From assembly GCF_018476885.1 (NCBI RefSeq), contig NZ_JAHCVJ010000003.1:248001-312000 (forward strand): a stretch of 64,000 nucleotides of DNA, written 5' to 3'. Made by a program: the position numbers and the translations under genes. The DNA is from Geoanaerobacter pelophilus. Its GTDB lineage: Bacteria > Desulfobacterota > Desulfuromonadia > Geobacterales > DSM-12255. Below the pieces are notes generated by a model. That model was not told the DNA's origin and searched no databases. It worked only from the letters and a program-made list of their open reading frames with translations. Below, piece by piece: positions 1 through 8,063 of this stretch; the stretch's first letter is position 1; every line of letters starts with the position of its first letter.

Positions 1-968
1 AGCTTTACCACCTCACCCAAAATCCCATTAATTGCCTTTGCACCCAAGGTTTTTTGAATATAGCAACTCTTGTTGTATCTAGTTTCGTGCAATTGTTGCT
101 CTTCGTCGTAATTGAATTCAGTTGAAAAGCATTTTTGCCACTTTTTAGCAACGATCTCCCAAGCAGATTTTATTATTGCAGATATTTCTTTAGAAGCTGT
201 TTCGGTGAATACTATCAATTCATGGGGCTCACAACCTATATTGTATCCTGAAATACCTATATATTTATCAACAATAGCCTCAATTGAATCACTAAATGTG
301 TTTACACCTACAACACCTAACACTACATCGGAATGAATATCGAATTTAATTGCTTTATACCAGACACTATTAGAATCTTCTTTTAGTTCATATGCAACTT
401 TAATGGCAATGTGCTTACTTACTTTTGTTATGCGTTTTTCGAGAATTTCATAATTGTGATTTGCAAGCTCAGCTAAATCTGTACGTATTCGCTTAGCTTT
501 AGAGTTAATGTCTGTAAAAACATTTACCTCCGAAGATCTGTTTTCGTTGCTTATTAATAGGATTATAACATTAAAAATGTAGTCATTCAGACAGGGATCC
601 TTCTCAGCAGCAACACGTACTCCTTCAATTCTGTGTTGACCATCCACTATTCTGAATATGTTTGATTTATCGATATTATCAAAATCTATTTCTTTTGTTC
701 CATCCTTTGTGACAACATGTTTTTTTATTGTTTCTTTATCGGCACCAAGAATAATAGATGTCGGCAAAATCTTGGCTTTTTCTGGATCAAGCATGTACTT
801 AACTATTTTTCTATAATGTTGTGGCTCAGGTTTCCTTTGATATCCGTAGTCAGATTCACCGTATACCATAACGTGGCTGTATGCTGTAATTATCCGCAAC
901 GGTAAAGCGAGGCTAATATATTCTTGATTGAACTGTTTGTATGACAATACAGTGAATTTGTTGTTCAT
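1..968 (-). CDS. DGQHR-domain protein (DndB-like), 3' end off the window
   Basis: The frame is open from an ATG at 968 to the window edge, so the C-terminus is missing. About 322 codons are visible. The motif RIVDGQHRIEG (about residues 104-114) is the signature of the DGQHR family, which includes DndB, the transcriptional regulator of DNA phosphorothioation operons, and is distantly related to ParB/Srx folds. The start follows a GGAGAA ribosome binding site lying in the last codons of the upstream gene, whose stop is one base away, so the two are co-translated. It is the last visible gene of the operon beginning at 6414. The sequence is AT-rich like its neighbour. The family call is firm; the role here, as a DNA-binding or sensing partner, is inference. 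Confidence 0.8.
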   Translation of the reverse strand, partial: MNNKFTVLSYKQFNQEYISLALPLRIITAYSHVMVYGESDYGYQRKPEPQHYRKIVKYMLDPEKAKILPTSIILGADKETIKKHVVTKDGTKEIDFDNIDKSNIFRIVDGQHRIEGVRVAAEKDPCLNDYIFNVIILLISNENRSSEVNVFTDINSKAKRIRTDLAELANHNYEILEKRITKVSKHIAIKVAYELKEDSNSVWYKAIKFDIHSDVVLGVVGVNTFSDSIEAIVDKYIGISGYNIGCEPHELIVFTETASKEISAIIKSAWEIVAKKWQKCFSTEFNYDEEQQLHETRYNKSCYIQKTLGAKAINGILGEVVK

Positions 969-969
969 G

Positions 970-2478
970 CTATTCTCCTCGGTTCATATGAATCAAAATG
1001 TTGTCAATACCATGTTCAAGCTTAATCACCAGCTTTTTATCTATAGCATCATTTTCTTTCATGTTTTTAATACATTCCTTAATCATCATTGGGACAGATG
1101 ATTCAAATTGTCCATCGTTCACATCTTCAATAAACATTTTATAATCACCATCAAATGCCTGAATAATGTAAGCAGATAATATTAAATTGCGGTCGTCAAC
1201 ATTACGATCTTCATCCCAATAATCATTGATATAATTAATTTGCTTAATTAAATCTACATGACAAGTGGTTGACAAATATATCTTAGCCGATGGAATGTAC
1301 TTTATATACTCAGTAGTGCAAATTACTATATAGTCATTTACTTTACCAATATCAAAATTTGGATTATTTTGAATTATTTGTTCAACTAAATATTTATTTA
1401 ATTGCTTGATGTATTCAGTGAATGCTGGCCTGTAATTCACAATGGACACTTCATCATTATTTTTTTGAGAAAACCACGACATGAATGCGGATTCAAGAAT
1501 CATTAACTTATAATCGCGATTTCTTATATTAACATAGTGCTTAACATCATCATCATCAGATCTTATCTCCAATGATTTAAAGTTTATCTCAGGAATAGTA
1601 TTATCAATTGTCACACCGATGGCCTTGCAGAAATGTATAAGTTGCGGAGATATGTCAGTAATATCATAATCTACTTTGAGCTTTTCACAAATAAGTGGTG
1701 AGAGCCTTTTTTGCAACAAGTCACACTCGGTAATGAAATTTGACCTTTCATTATATTCTTTATCAGATTCACGTATATCATGTAAAAAATGTTCTAATTC
1801 ACTTAACAACATGCCAATTCTATTCATAGAAACTTGAACTGTGCTTTTTATAGGACTTACTTTGTAGTCTTTGTAAAAGATAGTGTGGTCAAGATCACCC
1901 CAGGCAGAATCAATTTTGCTCTTAATTTGAAGCTCAAAATTACATTCATTTTGATAGGCTGCTTTTATATTGTAAATTGAAAGACCGTTCTTCATTGATA
2001 ATGGCTGGTCTTTGATGTCTATGAACTTAATATGCTTTTTTTCTAAATTTGATAAATTGTTCATAATTAAGTCGTATACTTTATGACAATCAGTTTTTAG
2101 TTCTGTAATTATCTTAATACCAATGATATCGCCAAGCAATTTAACCTGTCTTTTTATAACCTCAGGCTTATGCATTACATCATCACAACTTGCCAAAGCT
2201 GAATCTACAATAAATTTCAACCCATCACTTTTCCTTATAAATTTTTCACTTAGGCTGACTGGATCTTTTATCCTGTAAACAATGCTGTATAATTTTTTAG
2301 TTGCGACTGAATTGCTTATTATCAAATCGAATTTTGAGGCATTATCGTCAAGTATGCTGGCCAAGTCGGTTTTTATATTGTTGGCAATAGTATCTAATTC
2401 ATTTTTTATGGCTCCAGTCTTATAATAAGATATAACCTGTTCAAGTATTGATACGCTATTATCAATAATATCCGGCAT
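970..2478 (-). CDS. RelA/SpoT (p)ppGpp-synthetase-domain protein with unknown C-terminal half
   Basis: A 502-residue protein. The N-terminal ~210 residues carry the marks of a RelA/SpoT nucleotide pyrophosphokinase domain: R69-I-K71 followed by SLSEK (ATP-binding type motif), D117-I-I-G120 (DxxG, metal site), and FELQIKSKIDSAW around 181-193 with H198, matching the EIQIRT...W...EH block. There is no HD hydrolase domain and no TGS/ACT region, so it is not a housekeeping Rel. Residues ~215-502 are charged, helical and unrecognised. Synthetase domains of this type are known in toxSAS toxins and the phage-sensing CapRel. It follows a ParB-like gene by 43 bp and touches the DGQHR gene, so it belongs to the same operon. 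A toxin or effector role is inference. The gene is strongly AT-rich compared with the core genome. Confidence 0.8.
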   Translation of the reverse strand: MPDIIDNSVSILEQVISYYKTGAIKNELDTIANNIKTDLASILDDNASKFDLIISNSVATKKLYSIVYRIKDPVSLSEKFIRKSDGLKFIVDSALASCDDVMHKPEVIKRQVKLLGDIIGIKIITELKTDCHKVYDLIMNNLSNLEKKHIKFIDIKDQPLSMKNGLSIYNIKAAYQNECNFELQIKSKIDSAWGDLDHTIFYKDYKVSPIKSTVQVSMNRIGMLLSELEHFLHDIRESDKEYNERSNFITECDLLQKRLSPLICEKLKVDYDITDISPQLIHFCKAIGVTIDNTIPEINFKSLEIRSDDDDVKHYVNIRNRDYKLMILESAFMSWFSQKNNDEVSIVNYRPAFTEYIKQLNKYLVEQIIQNNPNFDIGKVNDYIVICTTEYIKYIPSAKIYLSTTCHVDLIKQINYINDYWDEDRNVDDRNLILSAYIIQAFDGDYKMFIEDVNDGQFESSVPMMIKECIKNMKENDAIDKKLVIKLEHGIDNILIHMNRGE

Positions 2479-2521
2479 ATTACTACCTCTTGATTAAAAT
2501 TAACCATCTATAACAACTAAT

Positions 2522-3520
2522 CTAATTTAACTTTTCTATCAATTTCTCTATTCTTTTATGGATTCTATTAATTTCAAAAATGCATTTGTCCCTGATTTCT
2601 TTTGAGAGAGACAATAAATCTTCCTCTGTTTCATGTTCAACTATCCAACTTCGGAATTTATGCAATGTCTTATAGCAGCCATCACTGTGCCCTTGGTCAA
2701 CTGCGGCATCATAGGACTGTTTAAAGTCCTTTTCACCTGAAAGAAATTTGTTAATGGTCCTAGGTTTTGCTGCAAGTATAACCTTTAGCTTATCACGAAC
2801 ATCTGCTGCTCTAGGAATCTCACCAGTTTTAACCTTAGTGATAAAAACACAATCAAGCTGCTCATAATCTTCCTGTAATTGTCTGATGTTTTTTATTTTC
2901 AGATATTCTTCATAGTAGCTCCAGCGATTGAGGTCAGTATCACTGGCTGATTTCATGAACTCGTAGGTATTAATAAGTTTGTTGACAGCATTGGTAGTCA
3001 TGCTCAGTTCTCTGGCGATCTCTTGCGTCGGAATCCCTATAACCTTATGACGTCTATATAGATAGCCAGCTTGCTCATAGGGCGCCCAATCTTTCTTTCC
3101 GATTATGTGATATTCGCCCAGCAGGGCGAAGACCAAGTCATCACTGATGTCGCCGGGCAGGACTTTGCACTTTATACGGCCCCATTTTACAGGGTCCTTC
3201 TCAGACAAAAGGCGGTACGCAGCCAGTCGGCTGTTCCCTTCAAGCACCAGATTCCCGCGTACAATGATGGGCTCGTGAAGCCCGCCATTATTCTTAATGG
3301 ATTGCACCAGCAGCTTAACGTGCTCCATGTCCTTGAGGGCTTCAAATATCTCATTCTGTGTAGGTTCTTCTGACGCCATCCCTACAATTGTGTAAATACG
3401 AGGGTTTTCAGGGAAAAATATCAAATCATTATGAGATACATAGCCAACCTGTACGGCAATTTCATCGCCGCGTAGCGTCAATGTCCCGTGCTCTACGTTC
3501 GACAAAGCGACCTCAGTCAT
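2522..3520 (-). CDS. ParB-like nuclease/NTPase-fold protein (second of two)
   Basis: A 332-residue protein with a ParB/Srx-type N-terminal domain: FPENPR at 36-41 (the strand that opens ParB domains) and LVLEGNSRLAAYRLL around 91-105 in place of the GxRR box of chromosomal ParB. The middle holds a helix-turn-helix-like stretch (PTQEIARELSMTTNAVNKLI). No parS-like site or ParA partner is visible, so a partition role is unlikely. Its start overlaps the end of the SNF2 helicase gene by 8 bp. The same operon codes a second protein of this type at 5407-6414, of almost the same length and with the EGNTR variant. Substrate and activity are unknown; CTP binding or nuclease activity are possibilities from the wider family. 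Confidence 0.7.
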   Translation of the reverse strand: MTEVALSNVEHGTLTLRGDEIAVQVGYVSHNDLIFFPENPRIYTIVGMASEEPTQNEIFEALKDMEHVKLLVQSIKNNGGLHEPIIVRGNLVLEGNSRLAAYRLLSEKDPVKWGRIKCKVLPGDISDDLVFALLGEYHIIGKKDWAPYEQAGYLYRRHKVIGIPTQEIARELSMTTNAVNKLINTYEFMKSASDTDLNRWSYYEEYLKIKNIRQLQEDYEQLDCVFITKVKTGEIPRAADVRDKLKVILAAKPRTINKFLSGEKDFKQSYDAAVDQGHSDGCYKTLHKFRSWIVEHETEEDLLSLSKEIRDKCIFEINRIHKRIEKLIEKLN

Positions 3521-4997
3521 TATTCACTCCTGCATTCAGAATTTCACGGAGAATCCTGCCAAACTCATACGACATTATTCGGCGATACTCTTCCAGGTCT
3601 ATGTCGTTTTGAACAAGTTGTGCTGCCGCATGTTTGGCGGATAAGAGAACATCCACCCATTCATCAATAGAATCCTGCATGATAAGGTTATAGACATAAC
3701 AAGTCTTTTGTTGTGAAATACGGTGAATTCGGTCTTGAGCTTGTAAGTAGTCGTCCAAGCTGAAACAACGGTCATAAAAAATGGCGTTATTGGCAACAGT
3801 AAGAGTTAGCCCCTCTTTGGCTGAACCAGGTGTGGCTATGAGAACTCGTGCAGCAGGGTCGGTCTTGAAACGTTTGATATGCTCGTTACGATCTTTGATC
3901 GGCAGTTTCCCGTATACTGTGCATGGAGAATGTTCAATTAGTTCCTTCGCAAGCCAGACTGCATTCTCGTTGAATGATGTCCAAATAATAGTCTTCTCAC
4001 CTTTAGAAGTGCTTTCGCTGAGGAGTTCCCGAAGAGTATCCATTTTACCTGGCGTGGTACTGTATCCACCATCAATTAGCCTGGGGTTAGATGCGACCTG
4101 AACCAACCGCAGCAGCAGCTTAAGAGTAGAATCGGAAATGTCCTCGACAGGCTTGCCGTTTTTGAGAATCACGAGGCGGAGCTCGTTAATTAGCTGTAGA
4201 TAAATTTCCAGTTGGCGAGATTCCCAAGAGCATTGGACCGATTGAATAACTTTGTCTGGTAACTCAATAACACCGGACGTTTTGGTTTCACGAACCGCAA
4301 ATGATGCAATTCGAGAAAAGATTCCCGAGAGCTTTTTTTCAAGGTCTATCTGCCGTCCTATATCATCGTACAGATCATTATCAAGATTGGTCTCTCGCTT
4401 AAACTCGGAAAAATTGGTGCCGAGACTCTTACCTTGATCCAAGAAGTAAATTTGAGCCCAGATGTCGTAGGGTCTGTTTGCCGCAGGTGTTCCTGTCATA
4501 ATTACCCGACGTTTGAAGAAGGGAATCAGTTCAAAGAATGTCTGAGTAATCTCTGAATCCGGTGTTTTGATCTTAGCAGCTTCGTCGAGGATAACCCCCA
4601 CGTCGCGGGTCTTGGAAAAAAGTTTAATTCTGTCCTTCTCGCTTTTTATCGTTTCGTAGTTTGCAACCACGAGCCTTACCGGGCTGTTTAATACATAGAA
4701 GTTTTCTTGTCTGTTCGCACTCAGAAACCGAGGTTTTATGAAGCAATGGGTAGTAAGCTCATCTGACCAGTTTTGGATTAGAGACTTCTTGACAACCAGG
4801 ATAACTGTATCAACGGCCTTTTGCTGAAGCCAGTTTAGCAACAGATCTATTGCTATCTTAGTCTTACCAAGCCCCTGTTCATGGAATATCGCACCATATT
4901 CGAGATTACAGAGGGCCATGACAGCATCATGCTGGTACGGGAAACTCTGATGCTTCGTACTTAGGTCCGGCTCTTTTCTTAATAAGATTTTTGACAT
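3513..4997 (-). CDS. SNF2-family DEAD/DEAH helicase/translocase
   Basis: A 494-residue superfamily 2 ATPase with the complete motif set: Walker A HEQGLGKT (39-46), DEAA (138-141), MTGTP near residue 170, a helicase C domain with LIATPGSAKEGL, and motif VI QAQDRIHRISQ. The DEAA/DEAH box plus QxxDRxHRISQ is typical of SNF2/RapA-type double-stranded DNA translocases rather than strand-separating helicases. It is a minimal two-lobe motor with little N- or C-terminal extension, so target choice probably comes from partners. The nuclease gene lies 6 bp upstream and the ParB-like gene overlaps its 3' end. In defence systems such motors pair with nucleases to scan or process foreign DNA; that job here is inference. 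Confidence 0.88.
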   Translation of the reverse strand: MSKILLRKEPDLSTKHQSFPYQHDAVMALCNLEYGAIFHEQGLGKTKIAIDLLLNWLQQKAVDTVILVVKKSLIQNWSDELTTHCFIKPRFLSANRQENFYVLNSPVRLVVANYETIKSEKDRIKLFSKTRDVGVILDEAAKIKTPDSEITQTFFELIPFFKRRVIMTGTPAANRPYDIWAQIYFLDQGKSLGTNFSEFKRETNLDNDLYDDIGRQIDLEKKLSGIFSRIASFAVRETKTSGVIELPDKVIQSVQCSWESRQLEIYLQLINELRLVILKNGKPVEDISDSTLKLLLRLVQVASNPRLIDGGYSTTPGKMDTLRELLSESTSKGEKTIIWTSFNENAVWLAKELIEHSPCTVYGKLPIKDRNEHIKRFKTDPAARVLIATPGSAKEGLTLTVANNAIFYDRCFSLDDYLQAQDRIHRISQQKTCYVYNLIMQDSIDEWVDVLLSAKHAAAQLVQNDIDLEEYRRIMSYEFGRILREILNAGVNND

Positions 4998-5003
4998 AGC
5001 CTC

Positions 5004-5405
5004 TCAGCTTATGAAACAGTGCAATATTTCAACTGATTCCTTAGGCAACATCATCTGTGTTTTCAGTCTGTTCAGGAGGTTATGAACAAACGACCGCATG
5101 TCCCATGGAACCGCTAGGACAAGGCGAGTCCCTGGATTCGTGCTACAGTGGGAGAGGTATGCTCTCAATTGGCTCATAGTGTGCTCGTTCTCCAGGTCTT
5201 TCCCTGTCTTGGCTTCTCCGATAATTGTTTGCCGCAACATATCGATTCGAGCATATACATCTGGCACATGACCACCAATCTTGGGTGGTCGGTCTTTTGC
5301 AGCATAAATGCTAGTATCTGCTAAAATCACTGCTTGTGGGTCTAGGCTTGATACTCTTTCGATGATGGCTTTTACCAGGCGAACGTGGTTGAGCGACTCA
5401 CCCAT
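5004..5405 (-). CDS. Small PD-(D/E)XK nuclease
   Basis: A 133-residue protein with a compact PD-(D/E)XK core: GGHVPDVYAR (D49 as the metal-binding aspartate), then IIGEAKTGKD (E64-x-K66), then a helix with Q79 (HTMSQLRAYL) that often follows the core in restriction-type nucleases. It carries no DNA-binding domain, so it most likely relies on the SNF2 and ParB-like partners. It starts one base after the stop of the ParB-like gene at 5407 and ends 6 bp before the helicase gene, giving tight coupling. Family is well supported by the motif order; the cleavage target is unknown. Confidence 0.72.
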   Translation of the reverse strand: MGESLNHVRLVKAIIERVSSLDPQAVILADTSIYAAKDRPPKIGGHVPDVYARIDMLRQTIIGEAKTGKDLENEHTMSQLRAYLSHCSTNPGTRLVLAVPWDMRSFVHNLLNRLKTQMMLPKESVEILHCFIS

Positions 5406-5406
5406 T

Positions 5407-6414
5407 TCAACCTTCTTTTATGATGTCATTACAGATGTCTGTTAGCTCATCTTTCAGATCAAGGAGAATGCGAACTTTTTCGGATTCAGGGTTTCGACGC
5501 ATTTCCTTGATTTCGTCATACGTCAGTTGCGTTATCTTGTTGTAAAGAACCTTAGCTAACTGCTCAATGGTGTAAGCGTTCAAGTCTGGAGCAGGACTTG
5601 TGTCAAGAAGCTTAAGCGCTTCCTTAGCTCCACGTTGTAAGAAGACTTCCTTGGCCTTGGTATGACCCAATATTGACTTAAGACTTCTGACAGTATTCAA
5701 AGGCGAAAGCAGCCCTTTGTGAACCCAAGCTGAGAAATCTGACAGCGTAAATCCTGAGGCAATAACAGCATCTTTTACTGGCTTCTGTTGTAACTCAACA
5801 AATGCACTGAACCGAGAAATATCAAACTGGTCGTCTGAGCCTAAAATCGGACGATAGTACGTTTCCATGTCATTATATGCATCGATATACTTAAGGACAT
5901 CCTGTTTCTTGCCGCCGCAAAAGTCGATAATTTCACTTAAGGTCAAATGTTCGCAGTTACGGAGATAATTGAGATATTTTGCCTTGGAATACGCATCCCA
6001 GTCTCTTGGCCCCACGAGATGCGCCTGTAGCCTAATGGCCTCGATATTCTTTTCGCCGAGAGAGTCGTAAACTATGGAAGGGATTCGGCTCCAATCTCCC
6101 TCTACGTTTTGCTTCTTGAAATCCTGGTATATAGATAAACGTGTATTACCTTCGATCACCAAATATCGTTCACTGTCTTTGCGCAACAAAATGATTGGGT
6201 TTATGATTCCCTTCTGAGTCCGAATAGATTCTCTCAAACTTACAAATGTTGAACTGTTGCTCGAAGTTGAACCGTCGCCGGCAGAAGTATGCTGAAGAGC
6301 TAATTTAATGGCATCATTCGTTACGTCCTCATAGAACTCAACGAATTGGGCTATACGAGGATTGTTAACATCAAGATCTATCTTTTCGATTTCAATGTGC
6401 TCCAGTCTGCTCAT
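5407..6414 (-). CDS. ParB-like nuclease/NTPase-fold protein (first of two)
   Basis: A 335-residue protein and the first gene of the operon. It has the ParB/Srx entry motif VNNPR (16-20) and YLVIEGNTRLSIYQDF (84-99). The central region looks helical with a possible HTH (LTLSEIIDFCGGKKQDVLKYI), and the C-terminus is charged. Domain plan and length match the gene at 2522-3520, yet the two share little beyond the motifs, so the pair looks old rather than a recent duplication. The start follows an AGGAGG-type site in the leader (GAGGAGGTGTT read on the minus strand). Two ParB-like subunits flanking a motor and a nuclease suggest a heteromeric DNA-loaded complex; this is inference. Confidence 0.7.
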   Translation of the reverse strand: MSRLEHIEIEKIDLDVNNPRIAQFVEFYEDVTNDAIKLALQHTSAGDGSTSSNSSTFVSLRESIRTQKGIINPIILLRKDSERYLVIEGNTRLSIYQDFKKQNVEGDWSRIPSIVYDSLGEKNIEAIRLQAHLVGPRDWDAYSKAKYLNYLRNCEHLTLSEIIDFCGGKKQDVLKYIDAYNDMETYYRPILGSDDQFDISRFSAFVELQQKPVKDAVIASGFTLSDFSAWVHKGLLSPLNTVRSLKSILGHTKAKEVFLQRGAKEALKLLDTSPAPDLNAYTIEQLAKVLYNKITQLTYDEIKEMRRNPESEKVRILLDLKDELTDICNDIIKEG

Positions 6415-6828
6415 AACACCTCCTCAGAGTAAAATCTGGAAAAGCATCTACCCGCAGCATTCCCTCCCGCTGCATACCGATGCTAAAAAGCTCCTATAAT
6501 CTTGATGTTTCATCAATATAATTCAGAAGTTGAGTAAATTGTAAGGCTGGATACTCATATCAGAATTTCAGCCAAATATCCACTTGAAACACTTTTCATA
6601 AAAAACTTCTATGACATAGGCCACGACGACGTAATTCGTTTTGAATATTCCTTTGGGGGGCAATGCACGGCCGCTTGTCACTATTTTTGTTATGCTGACC
6701 GTAGAGGGCTGGCGGGATAAGCAGAGCTGAAGTAATCGAGTGGGTAAAAAAAAAAGGGGGGTACAGAATAGTGATTATCACGCAGAACTAAGGCAACCTC
6801 GCAATCAGTTACGCTCCATTTTTGCTAT
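6415..6828 (-). promoter_or_regulatory. Intergenic leader and promoter region of the six-gene operon
   Basis: A 414-bp stretch without a convincing gene. It contains a perfect palindrome at 6502-6516 (arms TTGATG/CATCAA, centre TTT) flanked on both sides by ATTATA when read on the minus strand, about 90 bp upstream of the first ParB-like start. This is the layout expected for an operator over a promoter. A run of A then G at about 6748-6760 and a 14-bp string GTTGAGTAAATTGT (6529-6542) that recurs at 9080-9093 are also present. The WYL regulator gene ends at 6829 and points into this region. Nothing else was seen. Confidence 0.45.
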
Positions 6829-7821
6829 CTATTTTGCCCTCATATACCGTTTTGCCGTGGCAATAGCAACCTCAGCAAATTCCTGCCGTAAACTCTTCGG
6901 CCCAAGCACTTCCGCCCTCTCGCCATACCCCCGCAGCCACCAGCGCAATTGATACGAGTCGCTAATTGTTGCTTGAAGCTGCCAGCCTTCATTCCTCTCG
7001 ACAATTTTCTGATCTACGGCAATCGGTGTTTCTCGGAGACGTTTGATATCTGTTTCATCGTAAAAAAGCGCCTTCAGCTTGATATTGTCACCGACCGGAA
7101 AGCTCAACTCACGTGAAGTGTATTCATTCAAATCGAAACCGTCAGGCACTGTGGCCGGAATCTCGGTAAGGGTAACAGCCAGAAAGCGGTGCAGGAGTAG
7201 CAACCTCGGATTATCATGTTCGTTCAATGTGGCGATTAGATACGTCAACCCGTCTACAAAGGCCATTCCTAGCGGATTTACTGTGTGTTCTTTAACTCTG
7301 ACGTTCACGTTGCGGTACTGTGCCTTGAACCTGCGTTCTTCCAAAACCGCCGTATAAACCTTGTCCATGATATCGTTCGCAATACGGGGATAAATCATCG
7401 GCAGGTTGCGTGATGCAACCTTAATCTTATCCGGCCAGCGTGAAAAACTGGACTCTGAGGTGAGCTTACTTTTCTCGTTCGCGGCTCTGAAATATGGTTC
7501 AAGTCCCGCCATCGCTCCGAGAGGAAACATTCGTCCCAGGTGCTCCTCAGCAAGCTTGAAGGTCAATACAGACACCGGGTCCATATTCGATATGCCAAAA
7601 GCGGGGGCATCTTTGCGCCAACTCCAGCCAGCGGGATTTTCACCGTCACAGTCGAGAGGAAATTTGTTCAGTTCCAGTGATACCAGATCACGCTGGATAG
7701 TCCGTAACGATGCTTCTATCCCATATTCATTGATTAACCGGTTCAGTATGGTGGTGGTCGATATTTTCCCGCGGGGTGGAAACATCTTCAGAATCAGCCA
7801 TTGCCTGTAGAGTGCGCTCAT
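6829..7821 (-). CDS. WYL-domain transcriptional regulator (defence-island type)
   Basis: About 330 residues: an N-terminal winged HTH (GKISTTTILNRLINEYGI...LRTIQRDLVSLE), a WYL domain (around KEHTVNPLGMAFVDGLTYLIA) and a C-terminal WCX extension (YQLRWWLRGYGERAEVLGP). This plan is shared by CapW and BrxR, repressors that hold CBASS, BREX and other defence operons off. The start at 7821 is preferred over the ATG at 7827, because the GGAG site at 7829-7832 is 7 nt away from it but only 1 nt from the other. The gene lies directly upstream of the ParB/SNF2 operon on the same strand, so control of that operon and of itself is likely. The ligand, probably a nucleic-acid or nucleotide fragment, is unknown. 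Confidence 0.85.
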   Translation of the reverse strand: MSALYRQWLILKMFPPRGKISTTTILNRLINEYGIEASLRTIQRDLVSLELNKFPLDCDGENPAGWSWRKDAPAFGISNMDPVSVLTFKLAEEHLGRMFPLGAMAGLEPYFRAANEKSKLTSESSFSRWPDKIKVASRNLPMIYPRIANDIMDKVYTAVLEERRFKAQYRNVNVRVKEHTVNPLGMAFVDGLTYLIATLNEHDNPRLLLLHRFLAVTLTEIPATVPDGFDLNEYTSRELSFPVGDNIKLKALFYDETDIKRLRETPIAVDQKIVERNEGWQLQATISDSYQLRWWLRGYGERAEVLGPKSLRQEFAEVAIATAKRYMRAK

Positions 7822-7836
7822 ATTCATGCTCCATAA

Positions 7837-7883
7837 GTATTATATTGCGCGACATAAATTGACGCGCACTGATTATATAATAC
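7837..7883. promoter_or_regulatory. Nested inverted repeat upstream of the WYL gene, probable operator
   Basis: Perfect outer arms GTATTATAT (7837-7845) and ATATAATAC (7875-7883) enclose GC-rich inner arms GCGCG (7847-7851) and CGCGC (7863-7867). The element begins 10-16 bp upstream of the WYL start codons, where an autorepressor would block its own promoter. WYL repressors of the CapW/BrxR type bind long palindromes of this kind. Binding here is not shown by sequence alone. Confidence 0.5.
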
Positions 7884-7963
7884 ACTACACAGTTGAATAT
7901 ACAAGCTACAACTACCCATAAACACAGCTGTTTTAGTTAATTGTGACGAAAGCTATCTATAAC

Positions 7964-8050
7964 GTTAATGGGTACTGCAAGCAGGATACCCTGGCAATAG
8001 TGAAGCTGTTGAAGGTAATAACTGAGAAGGAGAAGGCAAAGTCTGAATAA
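7964..8050 (+). pseudogene. Relic: C-terminal end of a DUF2779 (Cas4/PD-(D/E)XK-like) gene
   Basis: An open stretch ending in TAA at 8048 reads NGYCKQDTLAIVKLLKVI, which matches the C-terminal signature of DUF2779 proteins (YCxxDTLAMVxLL). No upstream part of that large protein is present: the reading frame reaches only about 30-40 codons back before AT-rich intergenic DNA. The DUF2779 family carries nuclease-like domains and occurs often in mobile and defence loci. The fragment shows that a larger gene was lost by deletion or replaced by the WYL module, leaving its tail before the PLD-like gene. Confidence 0.55.
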
Positions 8051-8063
8051 GTGGAGGTGATAG

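Noticed and set aside
2522-6414. Plasmid or chromosome partition locus based on ParB-like genes
   Set aside because: No ParA ATPase, no parS-like palindrome, and the ParB box is EGN(S/T)R rather than the GxRR type; the genes are fused into a nuclease/SNF2 operon.
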